Positions 1-10,915 of a stretch of 64,000 bases of DNA are shown one piece after another. The number at the start of each line of letters is the position of its first letter. Within the stretch, counting starts at the first letter, position 1. The stretch spans positions 91,280 through 155,279 of the forward strand of contig JAUNVA010000004.1 in assembly GCA_030537895.1 (NCBI GenBank). Direction: 5' to 3'. Below the pieces are notes generated by a model. The model was not told the DNA's origin, did not search any database, and was given only the letters and a program-made list of their open reading frames with translations. The stretch is from Bowdeniella nasicola (GTDB taxonomy: Bacteria > Actinomycetota > Actinomycetes > Actinomycetales > Actinomycetaceae). Made by a program: the position numbers and the translations under genes.

Positions 1-117
1 TTGGCGCACGCCGGTGAAGCGGTCCTCTCCGAGGCGCGTGAAGGCGCCAGCAATCGCCTTGCCCTGCGGGTCGAGGATCTCCGGTTTGGGCATGACGTTC
101 ACAATGATTCGAGCCAT
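1..117 (-). CDS. purS: Phosphoribosylformylglycinamidine synthase subunit PurS (3' end cut by window)
   Basis: Only the first 39 codons lie in the window; the gene runs off the left edge. The reverse strand from the ATG at 117 reads MARIIVNVMPKPEILDPQGK and continues through an AFTRLGEDRF stretch, the typical PurS amino terminus. PurS is the small subunit that, with PurQ and PurL, converts FGAR to FGAM in purine synthesis in the cytosol. It follows purC by 11 bases on the same strand, so purD, purC and purS form one purine operon; purQ and purL would be expected further left. It is too short here to judge integrity. Confidence 0.93.
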   Translation of the reverse strand, partial: MARIIVNVMPKPEILDPQGKAIAGAFTRLGEDRFTGVRQ

Positions 118-128
118 GATTCCTTCTC

Positions 129-1061
129 TTAGGCGGTCGGATCGGTGGGCGCGGCGCTCGGGGCGGAAAGGTCCGGGGCCTGCCCGGTGAGCCGCTCGAA
201 CGCCTCCAGGTAACGCTCCCGGGTGGCGGCGACGACGTCGTCGGGAAGTTCCGGTGGCGGAGCCTTCCCGGACCGATCCCAGTTCGACGCCGGGGAGGTG
301 AGCCAGTCGCGTAGATACTGTTTATCAAAACTCGGCGTCGCCTGCCCGACTCGCCATTCTTCGGCCGGCCAGAAACGTGAGGAGTCGGGCGTGAGTACCT
401 CGTCACCGAGGATGATGTCGGGGCCGGCAGGGTCCGGAAGCTGGCCGAACTCGAACTTCGTGTCCGCAAGAATGATGCCGTGTTCGCGCGCGATCTCGGC
501 CGCCCGTGTATAGAGGCGCAGCGTGATCGTACGCAGCTGTTCGGACACCTCGGTGCCGAGGCGCTCGCACATCTGCTCGAACGTGATGTTCTCATCGTGG
601 TCGCCGACGCGCGCCTTAGCGGCCGGTGTAAAGATTGGTTCGGGCAGCGCCTCGCCGCGCTGTAGGCCGGGCGGGAGAGCAACGCCGCAGATCGAGCCGT
701 CGCGCTCGTATTCGGTGAGCGCCGAGCCGGTGAGATAGCCGCGCGCGACACATTCGACGGGGTACATGCGCAGCTGCTGGCAGATCATGGCGCGCCCGGC
801 CACCTCGGCGGGGACGTCATAGCTGAGGACGTGGTGGTCGACCACGCTTTCGAGTTGTGCAAACCACCATTTCGACATCTGCGTAAGGATCTTGCCCTTG
901 TCGGGGATCTCCGTCGGCATGATGTGGTCGTAGGCGCTGATCCGGTCCGAGGCGACCACGAGCACGACGTCGCCGACCGAGGACGCCGAGGAATCCTGCG
1001 GGACGTACAGATCACGGACTTTGCCCGAGTAGGTGTGCGCCCAGCCATCCAGGTTCAGCAT
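129..1061 (-). CDS. purC: Phosphoribosylaminoimidazole-succinocarboxamide synthase (SAICAR synthetase)
   Basis: This 310-residue protein joins aspartate to CAIR using ATP, giving SAICAR in purine synthesis. Family signatures are present in order: the nucleotide-binding SGKVRDLY (residues 12-19), ECVARGYLTGS (103-113), the DTKFEFG block (200-206) and the metal and substrate segment DEVLTPDSSRFW (220-231). It is of the longer, roughly 300-residue type common in Actinobacteria and yeast rather than the 240-residue enterobacterial form. The ATG at 1061 is preceded by a GGAGG ribosome binding site. It lies 30 bases downstream of purD and just upstream of purS. Confidence 0.97.
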   Translation of the reverse strand: MLNLDGWAHTYSGKVRDLYVPQDSSASSVGDVVLVVASDRISAYDHIMPTEIPDKGKILTQMSKWWFAQLESVVDHHVLSYDVPAEVAGRAMICQQLRMYPVECVARGYLTGSALTEYERDGSICGVALPPGLQRGEALPEPIFTPAAKARVGDHDENITFEQMCERLGTEVSEQLRTITLRLYTRAAEIAREHGIILADTKFEFGQLPDPAGPDIILGDEVLTPDSSRFWPAEEWRVGQATPSFDKQYLRDWLTSPASNWDRSGKAPPPELPDDVVAATRERYLEAFERLTGQAPDLSAPSAAPTDPTA

Positions 1062-1091
1062 GGGTCCTCCTTCCGATCTCAGCCTAGCGGT

Positions 1092-2402
1092 TCAGGTCAC
1101 ACTCCACCCGGGGTGTTCGTCCCTACCCCGGGAGCCCCCGCTGGCCTCGGGAACCTCGATCTGATCGGTGTGTGCGGCGATATCGCGGCGGTAGTGGGCG
1201 TCGGCAAGACGAATGTGGCGCAGCGCGTCGTACGCCTCGACGCGGGCCTGCTCCACATCGGCGCCGCGACCAACGACAGCGAGGACGCGGCCACCCGCAC
1301 TCACGAGCGTCTCACCCTGCAGACGAGTACCGGCGTGGCGCACGGCGTCGGCCACCTCGGCCACCCCATCAATCGGTTCTCCGGTACGCGCGGTTCCTGG
1401 ATAGCCAGGTGCGGCGAGCACCACAGCGACGGCGGCGCCGTCCTCGAAACGGGGACGCGGCGCCGTCGCCAGACGCCCCGTCGCAGCCGCATACAGGAGC
1501 TCGGGCAGAGAGGAGGTCAACAATTCGAGGACGGCCTGCGTCTCTGGGTCTCCGAACCGCACGTTGAACTCCACGACGCGCACGCCGCGCGAGGTGAGAG
1601 CCAAACCGCAGTAGAGCAAACCCACGAACGGGGTGCCGCGGCGGGAGAGCTCCGCGAGTGCGGGCCGCGCCACGCGCGCAAGCACATCCTCGGTAAAGCC
1701 ATCGGGCAGCCAGGCGAGCGGCGAGTAGGCCCCCATGCCACCCGTATTGGGGCCCTCGTTGTGATCCAGGGCCCGTTTGAAGTCCTGGGCGGGCAGGAGC
1801 GCCACGGCCTCCGAGCCGTCACACACGCAAAAGAGGGAAACCTCCGGGCCGTCGAGATACTCCTCTACGAGAACCGCGCCGTCCTCAACAGCGAGGCAGG
1901 CGAGACCGTGGGCTTCAGCGGCGGCGCGGTTGTCCGTGACAATCACGCCCTTGCCGGCGGCGAGCCCATCATTCTTCACGACGTAGGGCGGTCCAAAGGA
2001 GTCGAGTGCGTCCGCCAGCTCCCGTGCACTGGTGCACACCTGGGCGAGGGCGGTCGGGATGTCCGCAGCAGCCATGACCTCCTTCGCGAACGCCTTCGAC
2101 CCCTCGAGTCGCGCCGCCTCGGCGCCCGGTCCGAAGACCGGGATATCGGCGGTGCGTAGCGCGTCGGCGACTCCCGCGACGAGCGGGGCCTCGGGCCCCA
2201 CGACGACGAGGTCAATATCGTGTTCGCGCGCCGCTGCGACGACGGCGGCGCCGTCGCACGGGTCAAGGTCGAGGTTGCGCCCCACCTCGGCAGTACCCGG
2301 ATTACCCGGGGCGCTCACGACACAATCGGTCATCGGATCGCGCGCCAAGGCGCGCGCGAGGGCGTGCTCCCGCCCTCCGGAGCCAAGCAGCAGGATTCTC
2401 AC
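1092..2402 (-). CDS. purD: Phosphoribosylamine-glycine ligase (GAR synthetase)
   Basis: A 436-residue ATP-grasp ligase that couples glycine to phosphoribosylamine, the second step of purine synthesis. It opens with the family signature RILLLGSGGREHAL and carries the ATP-grasp lysine segment YVVKNDGLAAGKGV and the glycine-rich GGMGAYSP and EFNVRFGDPETQ motifs. The start is a GTG at 2402: the overlapping ATG at 2404 hits a stop immediately, and a TAGGCT -10 element lies exactly six bases upstream of the GTG, implying a leaderless mRNA. It heads the purD-purC-purS operon and is divergent from the PfkB kinase gene. Confidence 0.97.
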   Translation of the reverse strand: MRILLLGSGGREHALARALARDPMTDCVVSAPGNPGTAEVGRNLDLDPCDGAAVVAAAREHDIDLVVVGPEAPLVAGVADALRTADIPVFGPGAEAARLEGSKAFAKEVMAAADIPTALAQVCTSARELADALDSFGPPYVVKNDGLAAGKGVIVTDNRAAAEAHGLACLAVEDGAVLVEEYLDGPEVSLFCVCDGSEAVALLPAQDFKRALDHNEGPNTGGMGAYSPLAWLPDGFTEDVLARVARPALAELSRRGTPFVGLLYCGLALTSRGVRVVEFNVRFGDPETQAVLELLTSSLPELLYAAATGRLATAPRPRFEDGAAVAVVLAAPGYPGTARTGEPIDGVAEVADAVRHAGTRLQGETLVSAGGRVLAVVGRGADVEQARVEAYDALRHIRLADAHYRRDIAAHTDQIEVPEASGGSRGRDEHPGWSVT

Positions 2403-2414
2403 ATGCCCAGCCTA
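2403..2414 (-). promoter_or_regulatory. Leaderless promoter of purD (-10 TAGGCT, 6-base spacer)
   Basis: On the minus strand TAGGCT (2414-2409) is followed by six bases and then the GTG start. No Shine-Dalgarno sequence lies between, so transcription probably starts at or next to the start codon. Confidence 0.7.
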
Positions 2415-2476
2415 CCGAAGGCGGGCCGTGGATCGTGCCGCCGCCACCACTCGGATACCCCCACCCGCGGTCCCGC

Positions 2477-2488
2477 TAGTCTGACGGC
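2477..2488 (+). promoter_or_regulatory. Leaderless promoter of the PfkB kinase gene (-10 TAGTCT, 6-base spacer)
   Basis: TAGTCT at 2477-2482 sits six bases before the ATG at 2489. Together with the opposing purD element it makes a compact divergent promoter of about 90 bases. Confidence 0.7.
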
Positions 2489-3454
2489 ATGACGCGCATC
2501 ATGATGCTGGGACTGACCACGGTCGACGTCGTGCACGTTCACACCGACGCCGTTCGTCCGAACGAGAAAGTGCGGGCGGAGCACCAATTCCTGGCGGCTG
2601 GGGGCCCGGCCGCGAACGCCGCGGTCCTGGCCGCGGCCCTCGGTTTCGAGACCCACCTCGTCACCGCCCTTGGTGTCCACCCGCTCGCGCAGCTCGTGCG
2701 GGCCGATCTGCAGGACCATGGCGTGCGGCTGCACGACGTGGCCGCCGACGCGAGCGGGCCGCCACCCCTGTCGCTCGTGCGGCTCGCGACTGCGAGCGCT
2801 GAACGCTCGGTCTCCTCGTTGAATGATGGGGCACTCGCCGAGCATTGTGTCCCCACGAGGGACCCGGCGCTCGCTACGCTTCTCTTGGGCGCCGATGCCG
2901 TCCTCATCGACGGGTACTACCCCGAACTCTTAGACGCCTACCACGCACAGCTCGCCGGTCACGACCACCTGGTCATCGATCTCGGCTCGTGGAAGGAAAG
3001 CTACGCGCCCCTTCTGGCACACGCCGCGATCGTGGCGGCCTCCGCAGACGCCACGCTGCCCGAGGGCGGGGACCTTCTCCTCGCACTCATGGAGCGGGGG
3101 GCGCGCGTCGCGGTCCAGACCGCGGGTGCGGACCCAGTGCGCGCCGCCTGGCGGGAGGGCGAGCCGAACGGGCCGCTCGCGCGGCAGGCACCTCGGGACG
3201 GCGCGCGAGCGCTGCACCGCGAGTCCGTGCCCGTCCCCCAGGTGGAGGCGCGCGACACGCTCGGCGCGGGCGATGTGTTCCACGGGGCCCTCACCGCCTC
3301 ACTTGCGGCCCGACCGCACGATCCGCTGACCTCTCACCTCACGTTCGCGGCGCGGCTCGCCGCGCTCCGCTGTCGTCATCTCGGGCCCCGCACCTACCTC
3401 GCACACGTGCCATCCGCCCGTGGTGGCGCGGCACCCACGAGCCACCCGAGCTAA
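2489..3454 (+). CDS. PfkB-family carbohydrate or nucleoside kinase
   Basis: A 321-residue ribokinase-fold kinase. The amino-terminal substrate-binding glycines are visible in FLAAGGPAANAAVLAAALG (about residues 30-50), and the carboxy-terminal PfkB signature DTLGAGDVFHGAL (about residues 253-265) includes the catalytic base Asp in GAGD. The substrate cannot be told: ribose, fructose, sugar phosphates and nucleosides are all used in this family. It stands alone between divergent purD and convergent PEP carboxykinase, so context does not help. A strong hairpin follows it. Confidence 0.85.
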   Translation: MTRIMMLGLTTVDVVHVHTDAVRPNEKVRAEHQFLAAGGPAANAAVLAAALGFETHLVTALGVHPLAQLVRADLQDHGVRLHDVAADASGPPPLSLVRLATASAERSVSSLNDGALAEHCVPTRDPALATLLLGADAVLIDGYYPELLDAYHAQLAGHDHLVIDLGSWKESYAPLLAHAAIVAASADATLPEGGDLLLALMERGARVAVQTAGADPVRAAWREGEPNGPLARQAPRDGARALHRESVPVPQVEARDTLGAGDVFHGALTASLAARPHDPLTSHLTFAARLAALRCRHLGPRTYLAHVPSARGGAAPTSHPS

Positions 3455-3499
3455 GGGACCAGCCCCACAACGGTCACCGCCCAGGCGCTACGAAACACG

Positions 3500-3541
3500 C
3501 ACGCCTCCCGGGCCCAACAAAAGTGGGACCCGGGAGGCGTG
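3500..3541. terminator. Bidirectional terminator hairpin between PfkB kinase and pckG
   Basis: Thirteen-base arms (CACGCCTCCCGGG at 3500-3512, complement at 3529-3541) enclose a loop with a further CCCA/TGGG pairing. It lies between two convergent genes and can serve both. Confidence 0.8.
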
Positions 3542-3558
3542 TGCTGGGATGTCTCGGG

Positions 3559-5403
<1,845 letters not shown>

Positions 5404-5641
5404 TTTTCCTCCATCAGTGCCCCGGTGGCGGTCCGCCCGGAGCTTTGAGTATCGAGACCTCTTGGGTACCGCTGTAACCATCTTGACGCCGAGCTAGGCC
5501 ACGAAATGATGACGTAGGGCCCAGAGGCGCCGTGGTCTGGCTCCCATTGTCCCAGGAAAACGGACAAAGCGCACTGACGTGGTCCACAAAAATTTCGGCC
5601 CTCCGTCGAGTTAATTTCGTACGCCGTGCAACAATATCGAT

Positions 5642-6724
5642 ATGGCGAAACATACCGGTCCACGTCCTTTCTCACCCCCTGCGCACCGCACTCACCGAGG
5701 CACATGGCTGGCAGTTCTCGTACTGCCCCTCCTCCTTGTGCTGGGCGCCTGCGAAGCTAAGGTGACTGCGGAGTTCTTCGAAGATGACACGACGCAGGGC
5801 ACCATGGAGCTGAGCCTCGAGCGTTCCCAAGCCACGTTATTCGGCCTCTCCGACTGTGACAGCCTTAACCAGAGCCTGGCGATGGGTGGCGGAAATGCCG
5901 CGAGCTGGACGCTCGAAGACAACTCAACGGACAGCGAACTCAAGTGCCGTCTGACCTCGGAGCGTCAGCCCATTGATAGTGAAGATGGTGCCGCGAACGG
6001 GTTCTCCGTCGTGCACGAAGACGGACAGTTCGTCGTCACCATGACCGGTGACGACACCATGGACGCGGGCATGGCTGAGGGGCTCTTCCCCGACAACGCG
6101 TTCCAGTTCACGCTGGTCTTTCCCGGAACGGTCGAGAGTGTCACCGGCGTGAACGACGACGCCTACACGATCAAGGACAATACGGTCACGTTCACGAAGA
6201 TCACCGCCATCGGGAGCGGGGCGGTCGTGACCGCGAAGGACTCCCCCAGTAGTGGGATTGGCGGCTCCGTGGGGCTCATCATCGGCATCATCGTGTTGAT
6301 CGCGCTGATTGCCCTCATCGTCTACTTCGTCCTGAAGTCGAAGAAGAACGCCAACCCCGCCCCCACTGCGGACTCCGCCGGTCCCGCCCCCGCGACGCCC
6401 AATCCCGCTACCGGGACGCCGAGCGCACCCCATGCTGGCGCAGCCGATCCCGCCGCACCGAGCCCCGAGCACAGCTTTGCGCCTCCGACGGCGCAGAACC
6501 CGACAGCTCCCGAGGCCAGTGCTGTTCCCGGTACGCCCGAAGCCCCGGCCCCTGCCGAGCCACGCACGCCCGGGGCACAGGCGCCGCTACCCGAGGGCTT
6601 CACCGGCGAGGAGACGCCCTCCTCCCAGCCCGCCCCCGGAGCGCCGACCGATCCTGCCCAGGGGTACGTCGAGCCACGCGCGGTGCGTGAGCCGGGTGAG
6701 GAGGGCTCTCCCTCGCAGGGCTAG
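5642..6724 (+). CDS. LppM-like lipoprotein with carboxy-terminal transmembrane helix and Pro/Ala-rich tail
   Basis: A 360-residue exported protein. After a basic leader (residues 1-22) comes a hydrophobic stretch ending in the lipobox LGAC, so the cysteine near residue 37 should be lipidated. An extracytoplasmic domain follows that resembles mycobacterial LppM (KVTAEFFEDDTTQGTMELSL at its start), then one membrane helix (about 205-235, rich in Ile, Val and Leu) and KSKKN stop-transfer residues. The last 120 residues are Pro/Ala-rich and low complexity, probably cytosolic. LppM has been linked to envelope and phagosome biology in Mycobacterium; the role here is unknown. An AACAAT hexamer six bases upstream of the ATG may be a leaderless -10. 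Confidence 0.75.
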   Translation: MAKHTGPRPFSPPAHRTHRGTWLAVLVLPLLLVLGACEAKVTAEFFEDDTTQGTMELSLERSQATLFGLSDCDSLNQSLAMGGGNAASWTLEDNSTDSELKCRLTSERQPIDSEDGAANGFSVVHEDGQFVVTMTGDDTMDAGMAEGLFPDNAFQFTLVFPGTVESVTGVNDDAYTIKDNTVTFTKITAIGSGAVVTAKDSPSSGIGGSVGLIIGIIVLIALIALIVYFVLKSKKNANPAPTADSAGPAPATPNPATGTPSAPHAGAADPAAPSPEHSFAPPTAQNPTAPEASAVPGTPEAPAPAEPRTPGAQAPLPEGFTGEETPSSQPAPGAPTDPAQGYVEPRAVREPGEEGSPSQG

Positions 6725-6867
6725 GGATGACCCGGCTCACCAGGATCCTCGTTCTCGTCCAGAGCCCCCTCACTGGCATCCCGGTACGTTCACCGGAGGG
6801 GCGAACGAGGCGGGTGGGTCGACGCAAGACACGCGCCGGACCACCCCCATGCGCGAGACATGACAGG

Positions 6868-6896
6868 GGCGGCCCCGCACTCAGTGCGGGGCCGCC
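6868..6896. terminator. Terminator hairpin between the LppM-like gene and purA
   Basis: Fourteen-base perfect arms (GGCGGCCCCGCACT, 6868-6881 and 6883-6896) lie between convergent gene ends. There is no T-run, as is usual in high-GC actinobacteria. Confidence 0.75.
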
Positions 6897-6911
6897 TGTG
6901 TGGTCTCTCCT

Positions 6912-8198
6912 CTAGTCGAGGAGGTCGTGACGCACGATGGTGGCGTGGCGCCCGGGGCCCACCCCGATTGCCGAGATCCGGCAGTTCGAGATGTCCTCCA
7001 GGTATTCGACGTATTCGCGGGCGCGTGCCGGCAGCTCCTCGAAGGTGCGGGCCTCGGAAATGTCTTCCGACCAGCCCGGGCGCATCTCATAGATGGGCTT
7101 CGCGTGGTGGAAGGCAGTCTGGCTGTCCGGCATCTCATCCACCCGCTCGCCGTCCACCTCGTAGGCCACGCACACGGGGATCTCCTCGTAGCCGGAGAGC
7201 ACGTCGAGTTTCGTCATGACGAAGTCGGTGAGGCCGTTGACCCGTGCCGCGTAGCGGGCGATCACGGCGTCATACCATCCGGTGCGCCGCGGGCGCCCCG
7301 TCGTCACACCGAACTCGCCGCCAGCCTGGCGCAGCCGTTCCCCGTCCTCGTTATCGAGCTCGGTCGGGAAGGGGCCCTCCCCCACGCGGGTGGTGTAGGC
7401 CTTGATCACGCCAATGACACGGTCGATCCGGGTAGGTCCTACGCCCGAGCCGGTGCAGGCACCGGCCGCCGTCGCCGAGGACGACGTGACGAACGGGTAC
7501 GTGCCGTGGTCAACATCGAGCATCGTGGCCTGTCCAGCCTCGAAGAGGACGGTCTTACCCTCGTCGAGCGCCCGGTTCAGCTCGAGCGAGCAGTCCACCA
7601 CCATCGGGCGTACCCGCTCCGCGTAGGAGAGCAATTCCTCAGTGACAGCGTCGACGTCGACCGCCCGACGGTTGTAGACCTTCACGAGCAGCGAATTCTT
7701 ATTCTCGAGCGCCCCTTCGACCTTCTGACGCAAGATCGAGGCGTCGAACAGGTCCTGAATGCGGATCCCGACCCGCGACATCTTGTCCGCATACGTCGGC
7801 CCAATACCACGACCGGTCGTACCGATCTGGCGCGAGCCCAGGAACCGTTCAGAGACGCGGTCCAGGGTGCGGTTGTAGGAGGGGATCACGTGGGCGGATG
7901 CAGAGACCCTCAGCTTGGAGACGTCGACGCCACGTTCCGAAAGCGCGTCGAGCTCCTGGAACAGGACCTCCAAGTCCACGACGACGCCGTTACCGATCAC
8001 GGGGGTTACGCCGGGGGTGAGGATTCCGGAGGGGAGTAGGTGTAGCGCGTAGGTTTCCCCGTCGATGACGACGGTGTGGCCCGCGTTGTTTCCGCCGTTG
8101 AACTTCACGACGTAGTCAACGCGCTCACCGAGCTGGTCGGTGGCCTTGCCCTTTCCCTCGTCGCCCCATTGGCTTCCTACAACTACGACGGCAGGCAT
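6912..8198 (-). CDS. purA: Adenylosuccinate synthetase
   Basis: A 428-residue GTP-dependent enzyme converting IMP and aspartate to adenylosuccinate, the first committed step to AMP. The start is the ATG at 8198, giving [18 protein letters not shown], the P-loop signature expected at the extreme amino terminus. The upstream ATG at 8219 would add seven unconserved residues, and GGAGGGAG precedes 8198. The switch motif NAGHTV (about residues 38-43) and the [11 protein letters not shown] block (about 130) are intact. It is monocistronic and separate from the purDCS operon, as is common. Confidence 0.97.
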   Translation of the reverse strand: MPAVVVVGSQWGDEGKGKATDQLGERVDYVVKFNGGNNAGHTVVIDGETYALHLLPSGILTPGVTPVIGNGVVVDLEVLFQELDALSERGVDVSKLRVSASAHVIPSYNRTLDRVSERFLGSRQIGTTGRGIGPTYADKMSRVGIRIQDLFDASILRQKVEGALENKNSLLVKVYNRRAVDVDAVTEELLSYAERVRPMVVDCSLELNRALDEGKTVLFEAGQATMLDVDHGTYPFVTSSSATAAGACTGSGVGPTRIDRVIGVIKAYTTRVGEGPFPTELDNEDGERLRQAGGEFGVTTGRPRRTGWYDAVIARYAARVNGLTDFVMTKLDVLSGYEEIPVCVAYEVDGERVDEMPDSQTAFHHAKPIYEMRPGWSEDISEARTFEELPARAREYVEYLEDISNCRISAIGVGPGRHATIVRHDLLD

Positions 8199-8286
8199 CG
8201 CGTTCTCCCTCCGGCTCATGGCCTCGGCATGGTGATGGACCGCCCCTCGGTCCGTCTCTCAGGGTACCGCGACGCACCCCGGGAGC

Positions 8287-10404
8287 CTAGGTACGTTTCA
8301 GGTCCGGCACCGTGATGCGTGCCCACACGGCCTTCCCCATCGGAGTGGGGCGCCAGCCCCAATCCCCCAACTGGTTGACGACGTGCATGCCGTATCCGCC
8401 CGTGCTATTCGACGACGTGGTGGAGCGGAGCCGGGGAGGGCTCGGGTTCGCGTCCTCCACCTCGATGCGCACCCCGTCGTCGATCTCCTTGATCCGCAGC
8501 CCGACGCGCCCCCAGCCGTGGATGACGGCGTTGGACACGAGCTCGGATACGGCGAGCAGCACCGGCTCCTGTTCCGTCATGCCCCACTGCGTGAGGGCCC
8601 GCCCGGTGAGGGTTCGTGCGTAGGCGACGGCGGCCGGATCTGCCGGCAGTTGGAACCGCCGGGCCCGTGCCCCCGGTCCCACGACTGGACCTCCCGGCAC
8701 CCGGATCACGACGACGGAGACGTCGTCCTCAGCATCGGCCGCGTAGTCCATGAGTTCCTCCCCGATGCCGGCGGCATCCGGGGCCTGCGAGGAGCCAACG
8801 ACGTCGAGCAGGGAGTCGAGAGTTTCACGCAGATCCGCGCCGCGTCGCTCGACGAGGCCATCGGAGAAGAAGACGACGGCATCACCCGGGTGCAGGAGTA
8901 CACGCTCCTCGACGCGTTCGGCCGTTGGCATCCCGAGCAGGCCGTGAGAGTCTCCCGGCAAACGGCGTGCCCCCTCCGCTGTCAGTACGATCCCGGGCAG
9001 GATCCCCGCGCGCGTACACTGCAGCGTCCAGGTGGGGCCGTCCGGATCGGGCGTGAGGCGGGCCGCGACGAGCGCCGCGGTGCGAGTGAGGCGTAGCCCG
9101 CTCATCGAGCGATCGACTTCCTCGAGAAGCCGGGCGGGCGAAGTGATGCGTGGCGCAAAGGAGCGCAGTACCGTGCGGATCTGGTTCATGGCGGCGACCG
9201 AGTCGACGTCGTGACCGACCGCGTCCCCGAGGATGACGAGCGTGGCGCCCTCATCGTCACTCGAGATGTCGAACCAGTCTCCCCCCACCTGGGCCTGCGG
9301 GGCGAAGGGCTGATAGTAGGTCCAGATGTCCAGGTCGCTGACGCGCGACTGGGCGGGGAGCAGCGTCCGTGTGAGGGATTCGGCGAGAAGGTGTTCGCGG
9401 TGGTAGAGCTCGAAGTGGTCGAGGGCCTCGGCTACACGCTTCACGACGAGGTTCAACACGGTGCGCAGATCCGAGACGGGCTTCGAGGTACGCGGCACGG
9501 TGACGAGGATGCCGCGCGACTTGGGCCAGGCCCCCGCGGTGGAGACGAGGACCGGCAGGGGCGCGCCTGCCTTGGCGTGGAAGGCCGCACGGATCCGCCC
9601 CGAGGGCGAGTCTGGGGCGGCGTCGGCCGGTAGGTCGATCGGCTCAGTGGCCGCACGGTTCTCGCGCCACAGCTGGTAGACGGGATCCGTCGGGTATTCG
9701 CACGTCCCGGGCGCGGGCCCATCCGTCGTGAACCCGGGCAGGGAAATCAGGCCGTGCTCGCGGTGCATCACCATGAAGTCGGCGTGCGCCACGAGATCGC
9801 GACGCAGCAGGGCTGCGATCGTGGCCAGTACCCGGTCCGGTGGCGTGGTGACGAGCAGTTGCGAGACCCGATCGACGATGTGCAGCCCGAGGTTCGCGCG
9901 CCGGTGGGCCTCCACACGCAGCGCTCCGAGCGTCGTCTCGCCCGCGATGTCTTCCATCGCGGGGAGCAGGCACGAACTCACGGTCCACAGGTGCGTGAAT
10001 CCCTCGATCGTGGCCACGCGCCGAAAGGACGGTGTGTACCAGACACGCTCACCGTCGGGGCGGGTATAGACCATCGGGACGCCTTCGAGCGCGTGGGTGT
10101 TCTCGTCGGTGAGTTCCTCGTTCGTGATCGAGGAGCCAACGGAGGTGATGAGGTCGATACCGTTGTGCTGAACGTCGGCGAGGTGATAGCCGGTGACCTC
10201 TTCAAACCGGCTATTACACCACAGGATTGCCCAGCCGTCGGCGGATACCCGGACGTGCGGGCCGCCCTCCGGTCCCGTCCCGGGCAGGCGGGCGTGCCGG
10301 CAGGCGGGGCCAGCGTAGCCGAGGAGCGCGACGGGGGCGGCGAGCGAGTTCAGAATCCCGACTGGATCCACAATCTCATCGATGGCGTGACGATCGGGTT
10401 TCAC
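8287..10404 (-). CDS. PAS-GAF-like-SpoIIE phosphatase fused to RsbW-type HATPase (stress signalling)
   Basis: With the GTG start at 10404 (AAGGGAG just upstream) the protein has 705 residues. In order there are a PAS-like sensor (about 15-145, containing WCNSRFEEVTGY), a GAF-like region (about 160-330), a PP2C-type SpoIIE phosphatase (about 340-572) with metal-binding VGGDWFD (373-379), GDAVGHD (393-399), FSDG (513-516) and EDD (559-561), and a carboxy-terminal HATPase (about 580-700) with N-box ELVSNAVIHG and lid glycines GGYGMHVV. The combination matches RsbU plus RsbW in one chain, as in mycobacterial Rv1364c. Its likely substrate, a STAS anti-anti-sigma protein, is encoded divergently. 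A GTG at 10464 also keeps the frame open but would lie upstream of the likely transcription start. Confidence 0.85.
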   Translation of the reverse strand: MKPDRHAIDEIVDPVGILNSLAAPVALLGYAGPACRHARLPGTGPEGGPHVRVSADGWAILWCNSRFEEVTGYHLADVQHNGIDLITSVGSSITNEELTDENTHALEGVPMVYTRPDGERVWYTPSFRRVATIEGFTHLWTVSSCLLPAMEDIAGETTLGALRVEAHRRANLGLHIVDRVSQLLVTTPPDRVLATIAALLRRDLVAHADFMVMHREHGLISLPGFTTDGPAPGTCEYPTDPVYQLWRENRAATEPIDLPADAAPDSPSGRIRAAFHAKAGAPLPVLVSTAGAWPKSRGILVTVPRTSKPVSDLRTVLNLVVKRVAEALDHFELYHREHLLAESLTRTLLPAQSRVSDLDIWTYYQPFAPQAQVGGDWFDISSDDEGATLVILGDAVGHDVDSVAAMNQIRTVLRSFAPRITSPARLLEEVDRSMSGLRLTRTAALVAARLTPDPDGPTWTLQCTRAGILPGIVLTAEGARRLPGDSHGLLGMPTAERVEERVLLHPGDAVVFFSDGLVERRGADLRETLDSLLDVVGSSQAPDAAGIGEELMDYAADAEDDVSVVVIRVPGGPVVGPGARARRFQLPADPAAVAYARTLTGRALTQWGMTEQEPVLLAVSELVSNAVIHGWGRVGLRIKEIDDGVRIEVEDANPSPPRLRSTTSSNSTGGYGMHVVNQLGDWGWRPTPMGKAVWARITVPDLKRT

Positions 10405-10443
10405 AGCGCTCCCTTCGCGCTCTATCCTGTAAGGACCACTTTC

Positions 10444-10451
10444 TATTATGT
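10444..10451. promoter_or_regulatory. Shared AT-rich -10 region for the SpoIIE-HATPase and STAS genes
   Basis: TATTAT (10444-10449) reads as a -10 on the plus strand, and CATAAT (10451-10446) reads as a -10 on the minus strand. Both divergent genes then get leaders of about 30-50 bases. This supports 10404 rather than 10464 as the phosphatase start. Confidence 0.5.
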
Positions 10452-10503
10452 GGGGCGCTGGCACCCGAGTGTGCCGCTGCGGACCCGAGGACTGAGATCA
10501 CGC

Positions 10504-10890
10504 ATGACCACACACGCGGATGAGGGCGCGGCGCCCAATGCCGATACCGGATCGGCTGCCGTGATGACCTCGGCACAGCGCACCCGATTGATCCTCTCTG
10601 GCGCCATCGACCTGCAGCTGTCCGCCGAATTCCTCGAGGCCGTCCTCGAATGTGAGGAGCGTGCGCTCCCGCTCGACGTCGACCTGCGCAACGTCACCTT
10701 CATGGACTCCTCCGGGATTGCGACGCTCTCGCGGTTGGTCTCGGCCGACTCCCCGGTCTTGCCGGTCCGACTCATCAAACCACCCGACGTCGTGCGTTTC
10801 CTCCTGGACGTCACAGGCCTCGCTGACCAGGTCACCACATTGAACAGTGACCCGGGCTTCCCGTCCCCAGGCAGGGGCGAGCCCGCCTAG
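10504..10890 (+). CDS. STAS-domain anti-anti-sigma factor (RsbV-like)
   Basis: A 128-residue single STAS domain after a short acidic leader. The conserved phosphoacceptor segment DLRNVTFMDSSGIATL (about residues 60-75) contains the Ser-Ser pair phosphorylated by RsbW-type kinases. The frame is open far upstream, but the ATG at 10504 gives a normal-length protein. It is divergent from the SpoIIE phosphatase/HATPase. The simple model is that the partner's HATPase phosphorylates it and the PP2C domain dephosphorylates it, setting release of a sigma factor encoded elsewhere. Confidence 0.85.
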   Translation: MTTHADEGAAPNADTGSAAVMTSAQRTRLILSGAIDLQLSAEFLEAVLECEERALPLDVDLRNVTFMDSSGIATLSRLVSADSPVLPVRLIKPPDVVRFLLDVTGLADQVTTLNSDPGFPSPGRGEPA

Positions 10891-10915
10891 CAGCCGAGCT
10901 GGGGCCCGCGGGCGC

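Noticed and set aside
831..2159. Long plus-strand open frame (442 codons) opposite purC/purD
   Set aside because: It is antisense to two certain genes, has no family motif, and its composition is that of a GC-rich shadow frame.
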